This document shows positions 25,153 through 34,087 of a stretch of DNA of 64,000 bases, piece by piece. The position numbers and the translations under genes were made by a program. How positions within the stretch are numbered: position 1 is the stretch's first letter; every line of letters starts with the position of its first letter. The stretch is taken from positions 1 through 64,000 of the forward strand of contig NZ_JANJOU010000030.1 in NCBI RefSeq assembly GCF_024594815.1, written 5' to 3'. Below the pieces are notes generated by a model. It did not search any database. It was given only the letters and a program-made list of their open reading frames with translations, and had not been told where the DNA came from. This DNA comes from Roseomonas populi. Lineage in GTDB: Bacteria; Pseudomonadota; Alphaproteobacteria; Acetobacterales; Acetobacteraceae.

Positions 25153-25341
25153 CCTGCTCTCCGACGGCTTTGAAGCACCTTTTGCGGCAAGGAGAGGGAT
25201 TACCCGCTAACCTGCGCTACCCGGGCCGTCATCGCCGGCCTGTTTCCCGAAGGCGTGACAGGAGACCCGGCCGACACCCGCGGGCCTCACAGTCCCTGGC
25301 CTTGCTGCGTGGAGCATGCGGCAAGGCGCTGGTTCGGGGCG

Positions 25342-25557
25342 TCAATCATCGCTGGGCCGGTACAGCGCCTTGCGGAGCTCCTCGTCCAGCACGGCGCGCG
25401 TTCGCATCATGGCGGCGAGGAGCCGGTGCGCCTCGGGGAGGAGGTTCTTCTGCCCCGCCCTCTCGAGAGCCCCGATCAGCTCCTGCTGCTTCACGATCCG
25501 GAGGCGCTGATCCTCTGCGTGCCTCAGCGCCTCCTCGCGGCGGTTCTGCCCTGGCAT
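25342..25557 (-). CDS. small hypothetical protein with coiled-coil character
   Basis: A 71-residue soluble protein with heptad-like Leu/Ile spacing (RIVKQQELIGALERAG, then HRLLAAMMRTRAVLDEELRKAL), charged and without a signal peptide. GGAGG lies only two bases from the ATG, closer than usual. Codon use is like its neighbours. I do not recognise the family. It lies between the DUF2243 gene and the glycosyltransferase on the same strand. Confidence 0.55.
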   Translation of the reverse strand: MPGQNRREEALRHAEDQRLRIVKQQELIGALERAGQKNLLPEAHRLLAAMMRTRAVLDEELRKALYRPSDD

Positions 25558-25715
25558 CGCCTCCGGCCCCGTTTCCCGGAAGGAAACCTATCCGCGCGAA
25601 TGCCGGGGTGCATTCTCACAGGAGGGGTTCGGCACCGCCCAACTGGGGCCAGATGGCGCGCCTCGCGCCCGATCTGGCCGGAGAGGATGCCGGCGGCCGC
25701 ACGGATCTCCGCCGA

Positions 25716-26876
25716 TCACGCGCGCATGCCGCCTGCGAGCGCGGGGGCTTGGCTGGCGGCGCGGATGAGGGCGGCCATGCTGGTCCAGGTCTTGTCCCAG
25801 GAGATGAGGGAGAGGTGCTGGTCGACGCGGTCGAGCCAGGCCTCGCGCGGGCGCGCCATGGCCTGCTCCAGGGCGGTGACTGCTGCTTCCGCGGTGCTGG
25901 CGATCTCGACCAGCCCTGCCTCACCCCAGGGCCTCACGACGTCGGTGATGGGGGTGGAGACCACGGGCACGCCGGCGGCGAGGTACTCCGGCGTCTTCGT
26001 CGGGCTGATGAAGCGCGTGGCCTCGTTGATCGCGAATGGCATGAGGCCCGCATCCCAGTGGGCGAGATGGGCGGGCAGGTCCGCGTAGGACCGCCGCCCG
26101 AGCCAGTGGATGTTCGCGCGCCGCGGCAGGTCAGCGGGGTCGATCTTCACGACGGGGCCGATCATGACGAAGGACCATTCGGGCCGGCGCTCCGCGCAGG
26201 CGGCCAGCAGGTCGAGGTCGAGCCGCTCGTCCACCACCCCGAACCAGCCGATCCGGGGGTGGGGAAGGGCCCGGAGCTCGGGCGGCTCCGGAATGTCGCC
26301 GGCGCGGGCCCGCGCGAAGTGGTGCCGGTCGATGGAGGAGGGGAAGCAGTGAACGTCGGGCCGGATGGCGCGCTTGGCCTCGTAGAGGGACTGCCCGCCG
26401 GTAAAAACAAGATCGGCGCGGCGCATGAGGCGCCGCTCCTCGATCAGCATCTGCGGCGACGCGCCCCGGAAGGCCGAGAGTTCGTCCATGCAGTCATACA
26501 CGGTCAGGCGCGGCGACAGGTGGCCCGCGACGGCCTGAGCCAGCGGGGTGTAGTACCAGAGCACGTCCGGCTGGCCGGCCTCGGCGATCAGGGCGTCGAG
26601 AAAAGGGCGCTGCATGCGCTCGACGCTGCCGGGAACGCCGTCCCAGTAGGGCAGGAGGGGCGTGACGACCTCGATTCCCTCGGCCACCTCGCGGCGCTCC
26701 AGCCGCGGCAGGTCGGGGCCGGGCGGCTCGAAGCGCGGCTCCTCGAAGTAGATCACCCGCCACTCCCTCGCAGCGCGAGAGAGGAGGTGCTGAGGGCGCT
26801 GCAGCACCAAGTCCCAGGGCAGGTGCGACATGCAGAGGAGAAGGGGGCGGGCCGGTGCTGCGTCGAGTCGGTTCAT
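25716..26876 (-). CDS. glycosyltransferase family 1 protein
   Basis: A 386-residue GT-B-fold glycosyltransferase. The N-terminal half has the LCMSHLPWDLVLQRPQHLL start seen in a group of bacterial GTs that act on surface or exopolysaccharide. The C-terminal half has the donor-binding region PRIGWFGVVDERLD, the LGRRSYADLPAHLAHWDAGLMPF turn and the nucleotide-sugar loop SPTKTPEYLAAGVPVVST, with the acidic residue in K-x-x-E-Y. The sugar donor is unknown. No other polysaccharide gene is near. There is no clear ribosome site at the ATG. It diverges from the TonB receptor. Confidence 0.85.
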   Translation of the reverse strand: MNRLDAAPARPLLLCMSHLPWDLVLQRPQHLLSRAAREWRVIYFEEPRFEPPGPDLPRLERREVAEGIEVVTPLLPYWDGVPGSVERMQRPFLDALIAEAGQPDVLWYYTPLAQAVAGHLSPRLTVYDCMDELSAFRGASPQMLIEERRLMRRADLVFTGGQSLYEAKRAIRPDVHCFPSSIDRHHFARARAGDIPEPPELRALPHPRIGWFGVVDERLDLDLLAACAERRPEWSFVMIGPVVKIDPADLPRRANIHWLGRRSYADLPAHLAHWDAGLMPFAINEATRFISPTKTPEYLAAGVPVVSTPITDVVRPWGEAGLVEIASTAEAAVTALEQAMARPREAWLDRVDQHLSLISWDKTWTSMAALIRAASQAPALAGGMRA

Positions 26877-26963
26877 GAGTTTGTAACTAGGCGAGATGCC
26901 CTCGCGTCACCCGATCCTATGATCATCCAGCAATGAACGCTGCGTGATGAGGAACCGCCGCAT

Positions 26964-26997
26964 CACCGGAGCACCGCGCCCGGGCGGCGCTCCGGTG
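26964..26997. repeat. strong inverted repeat (hairpin) between divergent genes
   Basis: CACCGGAGC-A-CCGC (26964-26977) pairs with GCGG-C-GCTCCGGTG (26984-26997) around a six-base loop: 13 pairs with a single A/C mismatch. It is not placed at the 3' end of any identified gene, so a terminator role would need an unseen transcript. Confidence 0.5.
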
Positions 26998-27183
26998 GCG
27001 GGCATCTGGCGAGCATCTGGCGGGGGCCGGCCGGGAAATCCCCGGAGGCGGGACCCCAGATTTACGGATCAGGCATATCTTTCCGCATGAAATCAAAGCG
27101 GGTTTGCAGTGTAGTTGCGGGAATGCCGCAGTGGGCATCCCAGACACACAGGCGGGCTTGCGGCACCTGAATGCCCTGTAATA

Positions 27184-27198
27184 TGAGAGTGACTCTCA
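27184..27198. promoter_or_regulatory. Fur-type 7-1-7 palindrome upstream of the TonB receptor
   Basis: TGAGAGTGACTCTCA is a perfect 7-1-7 inverted repeat. It resembles the Fur heptamer dyad TGATAAT-N-ATTATCA and also satisfies TGA-N9-TCA. It overlaps the end of a possible -10 (TAATAT at 27179-27184), 28 bases before the receptor ATG, as expected for iron repression. The factor (Fur or an RirA/Irr-type regulator) is not decided. Confidence 0.7.
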
Positions 27199-27226
27199 GT
27201 ATCAGTTTAGTGCGGGTTCGTTTCAG

Positions 27227-29512
27227 ATGAACGTTTGTGTTACCGGCACCAGCGCAAAGCGCCGGCGCTACCTCATGGTGGGCGTCGTCGCCTCCGTCCT
27301 TCCCTCGACGATCCTGGCCCAGGAGGCGCAGGCCCCCGGCGCCGGCGAGGCCGCGCCGGCCGGGGCCGTGCAGATCCCGGAGGTCCGGATCCAGAGCGGC
27401 ATCGAGCGCGGGACCAGCCCGGTGGACGGCTTCGTCGCCGGGGTGAGCGCCACGGGAACCAAGACCGACACGCCGCTGATCGAGACGCCGCAATCCATCT
27501 CCGTCGTGACCGCGGACGAGATCGAGGCGCGCGACGCGCGGACGGTGACGCAGGCGCTTCGCTACACGGCGGGCACCGTGACGGATATCCGCGGCTCCAC
27601 GGCGGTGCGCCTGGATGCGCTGTACTTCCGCGGCTACACCCCCGCCTCCTACCTCGACGGGCTGCGCGTGGCGGGCGGGCGCGATGCCAATCCCAGCACG
27701 GATGCCTACCGCATCGAGCGGCTTGAGGTGCTGCGCGGCCCCGCCTCCGTGCTCTACGGCTCCTCGCCGCCGGGCGGCCTGTTCAACATCGTCACCAAGC
27801 GCCCCACGGATGAGCGCATCCGCGAGGTGCTGCTGGAGGCGGGGACGCGCGACCGCTACCGCGCGGCCTTCGACCTCAGCGGGCGGCTGGACGCGGACGG
27901 CAAGTGGCTCGGCCGCGTCGTCGGCAGCTATTCCGAGGGTGACGGCGAGTTGGACCGCACGCGGGAGCGCCGGTACTTCATCTCGCCTACGCTGACCTGG
28001 CGGCCCGACACGGACACGACCGTCACGGTGTTCGGCCACTACCAGCACGATCCGGAGGGCGGCTCCTACGGCAGCGTCCCGGCCTATGGCTCCGTGCTGC
28101 CCAACCCGAACGGGCGCATCCGCCAGCGCTTCTATGACGGCGACCCGGATTTCGAGAAGTCGAACCGCGAGCACTACTACATCGGCTACCAGGCCGAGCA
28201 CCGCGCGACCGAGTGGCTGACCCTCCGCCAGAACGCCCGCTACCTGCACACGCAGGGCCAGTACCGCAGCATCTACAATGCGGGCGTCACGCCGGACTAC
28301 CGGCAGATGGTGCGCTCGGCCTTCGGGACGGATGTCGACATCGACGTCTTCACCATCGACAACCAGGCGCAGGGCCGGTTCCGCACGGGGCCGTTCGAGC
28401 ACCTGACGCTGGCGGGGCTGGACTACTTCCGGGTGCTGACGGACACCTACCAGGCCTCCGCCCTCTCCACCACGGCGCTGGGGCAGCGGCTGCCGCGGCT
28501 GGACCTGTTCAACCCGAACTACGACAACCAGGGCTCCTTCTTCCCGCCCTTCAGCAGCTACTCCAGCCAGCGCCAGAACCAGATGGGCGTCTACCTGCAG
28601 GACCAGATCAAGTACGACCGGCTGACCCTGCTGCTCGGCGGGCGGCTGGACTGGTCCGACACGACGACGGAGAACAAGAACCTCACGACGCAGACTCTCG
28701 CTTCCCGCACGCGGTCCACGGCCAGCGCCGCCACTGGGCGGGCGGGCGCGGTGTACCGCTTCGACAACGGGATCGCGCCCTATGCCAGCTACAGCGAGAG
28801 CTTTGAGCCGCAGGCGGGCACGGACCGGCTGGGTAGCCCCTTCCGGCCGACGACGGGCCGCCAGTACGAGGTGGGCATCCGCTACCAGCCGACGGGCACC
28901 AACCTGCTGCTGAGCGCCGCGGCCTTCGACCTGCTGCGCGAGAACGTGCTGACGACGGACCCGGTGAACCCCGGCTTCAGCGTGCAGCAGGGCGAGACGC
29001 GTTCCCGCGGCCTGGAGTTCGAGGCCAAGGCGACGCTGATGGCCGGGCTGAGCTTCACGGCCAACTACTCCTACACGGACGTCGAGTTCTCGAAGACGCG
29101 CAACACCACGGTGATCGACCTGGGCTTCTTCCCGACGCGGACCGGCGGCACGGTGGCGCTGCAGGGCAAGACGCCTTGGGGCGTGCCGACGCACCTGGCG
29201 TCCGGCTGGGTGGACTACACCTTCCAGGAGGGCAACCGGCTGGCGGGCCTGGGCGTGGGCGGCGGCGTGCGCTACATCGGCTCCTCCTGGGGCGACGACG
29301 CGAACACCTTCAAGGTGCCCGACGCGACGCTGCTGGACCTCTCCGTCCGCTACGACCTGGGCCAGTTGACGCGGACCTTCCAGGGCGCGACGGCCTCGGT
29401 GAACATCAGCAACCTGGCGGATACGCGCTATGTCAGCAGCTGCTTCTCCTACTCCTCCTGCTGGTACGGCACGGGGCGGGTGGTGCTGGGCAACATCCGC
29501 TACCGGTTCTGA
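27227..29512 (+). CDS. TonB-dependent siderophore receptor
   Basis: A 761-residue outer-membrane receptor of the FhuA/FoxA/FhuE group that imports ferric siderophores using TonB energy. A signal peptide ends near AQEAQA (residues 31-36). The plug domain has ETPQSISVVTADEIEARDARTV and YRIERLEVLRGPASVLYGSSPPGG, then NIVTKRP. The rest is the beta-barrel, ending with the usual terminal aromatic in NIRYRF. The ribosome site is weak. A Fur-like palindrome precedes it. DUF3649, PepSY and DUF3325 genes follow at once, a known grouping for iron release from siderophores in the periplasm. The siderophore is unknown. Confidence 0.94.
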   Translation: MNVCVTGTSAKRRRYLMVGVVASVLPSTILAQEAQAPGAGEAAPAGAVQIPEVRIQSGIERGTSPVDGFVAGVSATGTKTDTPLIETPQSISVVTADEIEARDARTVTQALRYTAGTVTDIRGSTAVRLDALYFRGYTPASYLDGLRVAGGRDANPSTDAYRIERLEVLRGPASVLYGSSPPGGLFNIVTKRPTDERIREVLLEAGTRDRYRAAFDLSGRLDADGKWLGRVVGSYSEGDGELDRTRERRYFISPTLTWRPDTDTTVTVFGHYQHDPEGGSYGSVPAYGSVLPNPNGRIRQRFYDGDPDFEKSNREHYYIGYQAEHRATEWLTLRQNARYLHTQGQYRSIYNAGVTPDYRQMVRSAFGTDVDIDVFTIDNQAQGRFRTGPFEHLTLAGLDYFRVLTDTYQASALSTTALGQRLPRLDLFNPNYDNQGSFFPPFSSYSSQRQNQMGVYLQDQIKYDRLTLLLGGRLDWSDTTTENKNLTTQTLASRTRSTASAATGRAGAVYRFDNGIAPYASYSESFEPQAGTDRLGSPFRPTTGRQYEVGIRYQPTGTNLLLSAAAFDLLRENVLTTDPVNPGFSVQQGETRSRGLEFEAKATLMAGLSFTANYSYTDVEFSKTRNTTVIDLGFFPTRTGGTVALQGKTPWGVPTHLASGWVDYTFQEGNRLAGLGVGGGVRYIGSSWGDDANTFKVPDATLLDLSVRYDLGQLTRTFQGATASVNISNLADTRYVSSCFSYSSCWYGTGRVVLGNIRYRF

Positions 29513-29513
29513 C

Positions 29514-29858
29514 ATGATGCGGGCCGGCCTTCCCGTCCCGTCCGCAGCCTCCCTCCGCGCCCGGCTCCCACCGGGCGCGGAACTGCGCCGGGCCGGCGGG
29601 ATCGTGCTGCGGATCCTGGCGGGGGTGGGCGGCGGCTACGCCGTGGCCGCCCTGTCCACCACCGTGCTCTCCCTCGGCCTTCCCATGCAGCGGGCCGAGG
29701 CGGTGCTGACCGCCACCATGGCGAGCTTCGCCGTCTATGCCGGGGCGGTGGTCTGGGCCTTCGCGGCCCGCAATGCCTGGCGGGCCTGCGCCGGCATCGC
29801 CGGCACGGCGGCGCTGCTGGTGGCCGTTCTCTACCTCCTGCAAGGTCACCTCCCGTGA
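29514..29858 (+). CDS. DUF3649 family small membrane protein
   Basis: A 114-residue membrane protein with about three helices (GIVLRILAGVGGGYAVAALS, TMASFAVYAGAVVWAFA, GIAGTAALLVAVLYLL). It matches the DUF3649 type found between TonB siderophore receptors and PepSY proteins. It starts 1 base after the receptor stop (ATG at 29514 or 29517) and overlaps the PepSY GTG by 4 nt. It probably assists inner-membrane steps of iron uptake; its biochemical role is not known. Confidence 0.83.
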   Translation: MMRAGLPVPSAASLRARLPPGAELRRAGGIVLRILAGVGGGYAVAALSTTVLSLGLPMQRAEAVLTATMASFAVYAGAVVWAFAARNAWRACAGIAGTAALLVAVLYLLQGHLP

Positions 29859-31435
29859 AGGAAGGCTTCCGCCAGTCCATGGCCTGGCTGCACAGCTGGG
29901 CCGGGCTGCTCGTCGGCTGGATTCTCTTCGCCGTCTTCCTCACCGGCACCGCCGCCTATCTCCGGCCGGAGATCTCCTACTGGATGCGGCCGGAACTCGC
30001 CCTGTCCCGCCCCGGACCGGCGGATGCCGAGGTGGCGGTGAAGGCCATGCAGGGCATGGCGCCGAATTCCCCCACCTGGTTCATCACGCTGCCGAGCGAG
30101 CGCGAGACGACCACCCGCGTGTTCTGGCGCGAGGGCGGCGGGCGCGGCCGCGGGCGCGGCTTCCGGGAGGCGGTGCTGGACCCCGCCACCGGCCACCCGG
30201 TGGAGGCGCGCGAGACGATGGGCGGGGAGTTCTTCTACCGCTTCCACTTCCAGCTGCATTACATGAGCGTGCTCTGGGGCCGCTGGATCGTCAGCATCTG
30301 CGCGATGTTCATGCTCGTCGCGATCGTCAGCGGCATCATCACGCACCGGCGCATCTTCGCGGACTTCTTCACCTTCCGGCCGGGCAAGGGCCAGCGCTCC
30401 TGGCTGGACGGGCACAATGTCTGTGCGGTGCTCGCGCTGCCCTACCACCTGATGATCACCTACACCGGGCTGGTGCTGTTCATGCTGATGGTCATGCCCT
30501 GGGGCATCGACCGCGCCTATCCCGGCGGGCGCCAGGCCTTCAACGCGGAGGCCTTCGGCAGCGCCCCGCCGCGCCCGCGCGCCAACACCCCCGCGCCGCT
30601 GGCGCCCGTGCTGCCGCTGGTGGAGGAGGCGCAGCGGCGCTGGGAGGGCGGGCGCGTCGGCCGCATCGTGGTGGCGAACCCCGGCGACGCGAACGCCACG
30701 ATCCAACTCGTCCGCGCGGATTCCGAGCGCATCTCCTACAACCCGCAGAGCCTCACCTTCGACGGCCCGACCGGCGCGCTGATCCAGGACAGCGGCGAGG
30801 GCCGCCCCGCCGCCGAGGTGCGGGGTTGGATGTACGGCCTGCATATCGGCCGGTTCGCCGGGCCGTTCCTGCGCGGGCTGTTCCTCCTCTCCGGCCTGGC
30901 GGGCACGGTGATGGTCGCCACGGGCTGCGTCCTCTGGGCCGTGAAGATGCGGCAGCAGGCGGCCAAGAAGGGCCGGGTGGGATTCGGCACGCGGCTTGTG
31001 GAGCACCTGAACATCGCCGCCATCGCCGGCCTGCCGCTGGCCATGGCGGCCTTCCTCTGGGCCAACCGCCTGCTGCCCGTGGGGATGGAGGAGCGCGCGG
31101 CATGGGAGGTACACGTCTTCTTCATCATCTGGGGCCTCTGCTTCGTCCACCCGCTGTTCCGCCGGGGGCGGCAGGCCTGGGTGGAGCAGTTCGCCGCCGG
31201 GGCTGCCGCCTTCGCGTTGCTGCCGGCGCTCAATGCTCTGGTGACGCAGCGCCACCTCCTCGCAACCCTGGCCGAGGGCGACATCGTGCGGGCCGGGTTC
31301 GACCTGGGGCTGCTGGCCTGCGCCGCGCTGCTGGGCGTGCTGGCCTGGAAGGTGGCGCGGCACCAGCCGGCAACCGCGCGCGCGCGCAGGCCCGCCCCGA
31401 AGGCGGCTCTCATGCCGGCGGAGGCCGCGGAGTGA
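29855..31435 (+). CDS. PepSY domain membrane protein (siderophore-iron reductase type)
   Basis: A 526-residue inner-membrane protein with the PepSY-associated TM layout. Helix 1 includes LHSWAGLLVGWILFAVFLTG; the large periplasmic part follows; then QLHYMSVLWGRWIVSI, further helices, and HNVCAVLALPYHLMITYTGL. Conserved histidines in the helices (LHSW, FHFQLHY, PYHLM) could hold haem. FoxB-like relatives reduce ferrisiderophores in the periplasm. The GTG at 29855 overlaps the DUF3649 stop by 4 nt, and its own stop overlaps DUF3325 by 4 nt. The reductase role is inferred from family and operon. Confidence 0.9.
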   Translation: MKEGFRQSMAWLHSWAGLLVGWILFAVFLTGTAAYLRPEISYWMRPELALSRPGPADAEVAVKAMQGMAPNSPTWFITLPSERETTTRVFWREGGGRGRGRGFREAVLDPATGHPVEARETMGGEFFYRFHFQLHYMSVLWGRWIVSICAMFMLVAIVSGIITHRRIFADFFTFRPGKGQRSWLDGHNVCAVLALPYHLMITYTGLVLFMLMVMPWGIDRAYPGGRQAFNAEAFGSAPPRPRANTPAPLAPVLPLVEEAQRRWEGGRVGRIVVANPGDANATIQLVRADSERISYNPQSLTFDGPTGALIQDSGEGRPAAEVRGWMYGLHIGRFAGPFLRGLFLLSGLAGTVMVATGCVLWAVKMRQQAAKKGRVGFGTRLVEHLNIAAIAGLPLAMAAFLWANRLLPVGMEERAAWEVHVFFIIWGLCFVHPLFRRGRQAWVEQFAAGAAAFALLPALNALVTQRHLLATLAEGDIVRAGFDLGLLACAALLGVLAWKVARHQPATARARRPAPKAALMPAEAAE

Positions 31436-31755
31436 TCGCCTTCGCCGCCGCGCTGTCCTACGCCGGCTTCACCGCCCTCTGCCTAGCCATGGCGCGCCAC
31501 CACGAGCAGGTGTTCCGCAGCCGCGCCGTGCCGGCCGGGCGGCGGCGCGTCCTCACCGCGCTGGGCTGGGGGCTCCTGGCCCTGTCGGTCGTGCCCGTCG
31601 TGATGGAGCTGGGGTGGGGGCTGGGCCTCGTCCTGTGGCTTGGCCTGCTCACCGCCACGGCCATGCCGCTGGCCATGCTGCTGAACTACGCGCCGCGCGT
31701 CGCGCTGGCGCTGGCCGTCACGCCGGTCTTGACCGGCATCGGCCTGCTCCTCTGA
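31432..31755 (+). CDS. DUF3325 family small membrane protein
   Basis: A 107-residue membrane protein with three to four helices (IAFAAALSYAGFTALCLAM, LGWGLLALSVVPVVME, the LVLWLGLLTATAMPLAMLL stretch, LALAVTPVLTGIG). It matches the DUF3325 type that closes receptor-DUF3649-PepSY operons. The GTG at 31432 overlaps the PepSY stop by 4 nt. It ends one base before the convergent ATPase gene. Function is unknown beyond the iron-uptake context. Confidence 0.83.
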   Translation: MIAFAAALSYAGFTALCLAMARHHEQVFRSRAVPAGRRRVLTALGWGLLALSVVPVVMELGWGLGLVLWLGLLTATAMPLAMLLNYAPRVALALAVTPVLTGIGLLL

Positions 31756-31756
31756 A

Positions 31757-32908
31757 CTAGCGCTTCGGCCAGATCCAGCGCGGCGGGTCGAGGTCGGGCG
31801 CGGAGGTTTCGCCGAGTTCCTTGTGCAGCCGCACCGCCGTGACCTCGCCCTCGCCGTGCAGGGCGTCGATCAGCACCTCGTTGTGGCTGACCACCACGAC
31901 CTGGCATCGGCGCGAGGCCTCCGCGAGGAGCCGGGCGAGGGGCGGCATTAGCGAGGGATGCAGGCTGGCCTCCGGCTCGTTCAGCACCATCAGCTCCGGC
32001 AAACGCGGCGAGAGCAGCGCGGCGGCGAGCAGGAGGTAGCGCAGCGTGCCGTCGGAGAGTTCCGCCGGGCCCAGGGGGCGCAGCAGCCCGTGCTGGTGCA
32101 GGAGGAGGCCGCCGCGCTCGCCCGGCCCCGCCTCCAGCCGCGCGCTGGGGAAGGCGTGCTCCACGGCCGCTTCCAGCGCCGCCGCGTCGCCGATCGCGGC
32201 GATGGTGGCGATGGCGGCCGCGAGGTCGGCGCCGTCGCCGCCGAGCACGGGAGTGTAGGTCATTACCTGCGGGCGCCGCGCCGGTGCGTCCGGGTCGGTG
32301 CGCAGCGCGTCGTAGAAGCGCCAGTTCCGCAGGCGCTCGCGCGCCGCGAGAAGCTCCGCGCCGTCCGTCGGGTCGGCGCAGTGGGTGACCATGGAGTCGA
32401 AGGGTGAGAGGTCCAGGGCCGCGTCCCGCCAGGCGCCGTCCCGCGCGCGGCGCAGCCGCACATGCGGGCCGCGGCGCTCGGCGAAGATGTTGGCGCGTCC
32501 GGGCAGATCGCCGGTCCACATCGCCTCCAGCTTGATCGCAGGATCCAGTGGGAAAGGGTGGGGTGGCACCGGCAGGCCGAGGTCGATGGCGTAGCCGTAC
32601 TCGTCACCGGAGAAGCCGAGGCGGAGGCTGACCGGGCCCTTGCGCGCCGTGCCCTGGACGGGGTGAATCCCCGCGCGCACGCTCCGGCCGAACGCCTCGG
32701 GGCCGGCCCAGAGCGCGGAGGAGAGCCCGCCTTCCCCGGCCAGCGCCGCGACGAGGCGGCCCTGCGCCGCCTCGGCCAGGAGACGGAGCGAGCGGTAGAG
32801 GCTCGTCTTGCCGCTGCCATTGGCGCCCGTGACGACCGTCAGCGATCCCAGCGGCACGACAAGATCGCGAAGCGAGCGGTAGCCCGAGACGGCGAGCGTG
32901 GTGATCAA
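31757..32908 (-). CDS. AAA family ATPase (RecF/OLD-like)
   Basis: A 383-residue ABC-class ATPase. The Walker A is GANGSGKT (28-35). The C-terminal part has ELSDGTLRYLLLAAAL (signature region), Walker B MVLNEPEASLHP with the catalytic glutamate, and VVVSHNEVLIDAL (switch histidine). The middle lacks a long coiled coil, so it is a short AAA_21-type protein rather than an SMC. Such ATPases occur alone or with nuclease partners in defence, but no nuclease gene adjoins it. The physiological role is unknown. Confidence 0.85.
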   Translation of the reverse strand: MITTLAVSGYRSLRDLVVPLGSLTVVTGANGSGKTSLYRSLRLLAEAAQGRLVAALAGEGGLSSALWAGPEAFGRSVRAGIHPVQGTARKGPVSLRLGFSGDEYGYAIDLGLPVPPHPFPLDPAIKLEAMWTGDLPGRANIFAERRGPHVRLRRARDGAWRDAALDLSPFDSMVTHCADPTDGAELLAARERLRNWRFYDALRTDPDAPARRPQVMTYTPVLGGDGADLAAAIATIAAIGDAAALEAAVEHAFPSARLEAGPGERGGLLLHQHGLLRPLGPAELSDGTLRYLLLAAALLSPRLPELMVLNEPEASLHPSLMPPLARLLAEASRRCQVVVVSHNEVLIDALHGEGEVTAVRLHKELGETSAPDLDPPRWIWPKR

Positions 32909-32974
32909 TCCGGGCTTCCCTTCCGGCGGCGGTCCCTGCGCCTTCCCGGCAGGCTCGCCCGGGCGCTCAGCGCC

Positions 32975-33229
32975 TCATGCCCCGGGCCGGCCCTCGTGAT
33001 CCAGCGGAAGGAGGCCGTTCCGGACCATGCTGATCATCATCTGGAGCACGGAAGGGGCGATCCGCTCGGCATCCCCGGCCAGGAGGGCCATGTCGGGGCG
33101 CCAGGCGCACCGCACCCGGCCATCCTCGTCGCGGATCACCATCTCCCAACGATCGTCCAGGCGATGGGCCTCCGCCGTCATCACCCGGTCGAGGTGGGCG
33201 AAAAGGTCGGTGTGGGCTGCCCTGTTCAT
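32975..33229 (-). CDS. hypothetical protein
   Basis: An 84-residue soluble protein if it starts at Met 33229; the frame also allows 104 residues from 33289. Neither start has a clear ribosome site. Segments HTDLFAHLDRVMTAEAHRL and RWEMVIRDEDGRVRCAWRPD look like a compact alpha/beta protein with no signal peptide or membrane helix. I do not recognise a family. It may be co-transcribed with the ATPase, 66 bases downstream. Confidence 0.5.
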   Translation of the reverse strand: MNRAAHTDLFAHLDRVMTAEAHRLDDRWEMVIRDEDGRVRCAWRPDMALLAGDAERIAPSVLQMMISMVRNGLLPLDHEGRPGA

Positions 33230-33289
33230 GCGCAGGCCGTCTCGCCGTTCTGTCCTGGAAACCAGGAGCCACCGCCGGCCACAGGACAT

Positions 33290-33660
33290 GTCCTGGTCGG
33301 GCGATGGCTCCCATCCGGCTCCCCCTGAGCCGGGTCGCGGGCTTCTAGAGGGAAGCCGTGCGGGGGAGCGATGCTATTTCAGTGGGCGCAACATGCGCGG
33401 ATGCATGGCTCGAACCGCGTGCCAGCCTGTCCCGTGAAGGGCCAGGGCGGCGTGCCCTAACGGGGGGCACCCCTGCCTGGCCGCGGCGTCTCATACCCCG
33501 CCGGCGGCCGTTTCCCGGTGATGGACATGGCGTGTTCCGCCGGCCCCTGCCGGGATGCCGCAAGGTGACAGGAAGATGGCGCAGAGCGTCAAACGCGCGC
33601 CCGGATCGTCCGCCTAAATCCGTCGTACCGGGGCCGGATGCTCCTGGTGCGAGGCACAAG
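33290..33660. other. 371-bp region without a supported gene
   Basis: I see no convincing coding sequence. Open frames here have no ribosome site and show opposite-strand bias. It includes the divergent promoters of the two small genes on either side. Confidence 0.4.
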
Positions 33661-33930
33661 ATGAAGAACGCAGTGTTCGGGGCGCTGTTGGTCATGGCGG
33701 GGGCTCTGGCGGTGGCGCCCACCGCGAAGGCCCAGAGTTACGGGTATGGCTACGGCTATGCCCCACCGCCGCCGGCCTGGGAGCATGAGGGCTGGCACGA
33801 GCACAGGGCTCGCCGCGAGTACCGCCGTGAGTTCTGGCGCCAGCAGCGCGAGTTGGCCGAGCGCCGGGCCTATGAGGCCGGCCAGCGCGACGCCTACCGG
33901 CATCAGCAGCCGGCCTGGGCCTATCGCTGA
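33661..33930 (+). CDS. small exported protein, YG/PP- and Arg-rich
   Basis: An 89-residue protein with a clean signal peptide (MKNAVFGALLVMAGALAVAP, cleavage near AKAQ). The mature part begins with a YGYGYGYAPPPP run, then an Arg/Glu/Trp-rich helix (HRARREYRREFWRQQRELAERR) and ends in HQQPAWAYR. GAGG lies a few bases before the ATG. Low-complexity proteins of this kind are common in Acetobacteraceae and Rhizobiales, with unknown roles, probably periplasmic. Confidence 0.72.
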   Translation: MKNAVFGALLVMAGALAVAPTAKAQSYGYGYGYAPPPPAWEHEGWHEHRARREYRREFWRQQRELAERRAYEAGQRDAYRHQQPAWAYR

Positions 33931-34087
33931 AGGGCCGGGGGCGGCGCGGGCCGCCTGCTGGCAGGGCGGGTGGGCCATGGATTGCTTGGCCCGCCTGTGC
34001 CTGCAGGTACGCGCTTCCCGTCTCGGTCGCCTCCCGCTCCCGGGGCCCGGAAGCGCGGCGGGCGTGACCGGCGCTGCCAGTCCGCCG

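Larger units (their letters stand above)
26877..27226. other. 350-bp divergent intergenic region
   Basis: This gap separates the glycosyltransferase and the TonB receptor, which are transcribed away from each other. No convincing gene is seen. It holds a strong hairpin (26964-26997), a lower-GC stretch from about 27060 with a possible TTGCGG/TAATAT promoter (27158-27184, 15-base spacer), and the Fur-like palindrome at 27184-27198. Confidence 0.6.

Noticed and set aside
27062-29515. 817-codon open frame on the minus strand
   Set aside because: It is the exact shadow of the TonB receptor, whose plug and barrel motifs are unmistakable.
31757-32908. Lone AAA ATPase as a phage-defence system
   Set aside because: No nuclease, reverse transcriptase or other defence partner adjoins it, so the claim cannot be supported.
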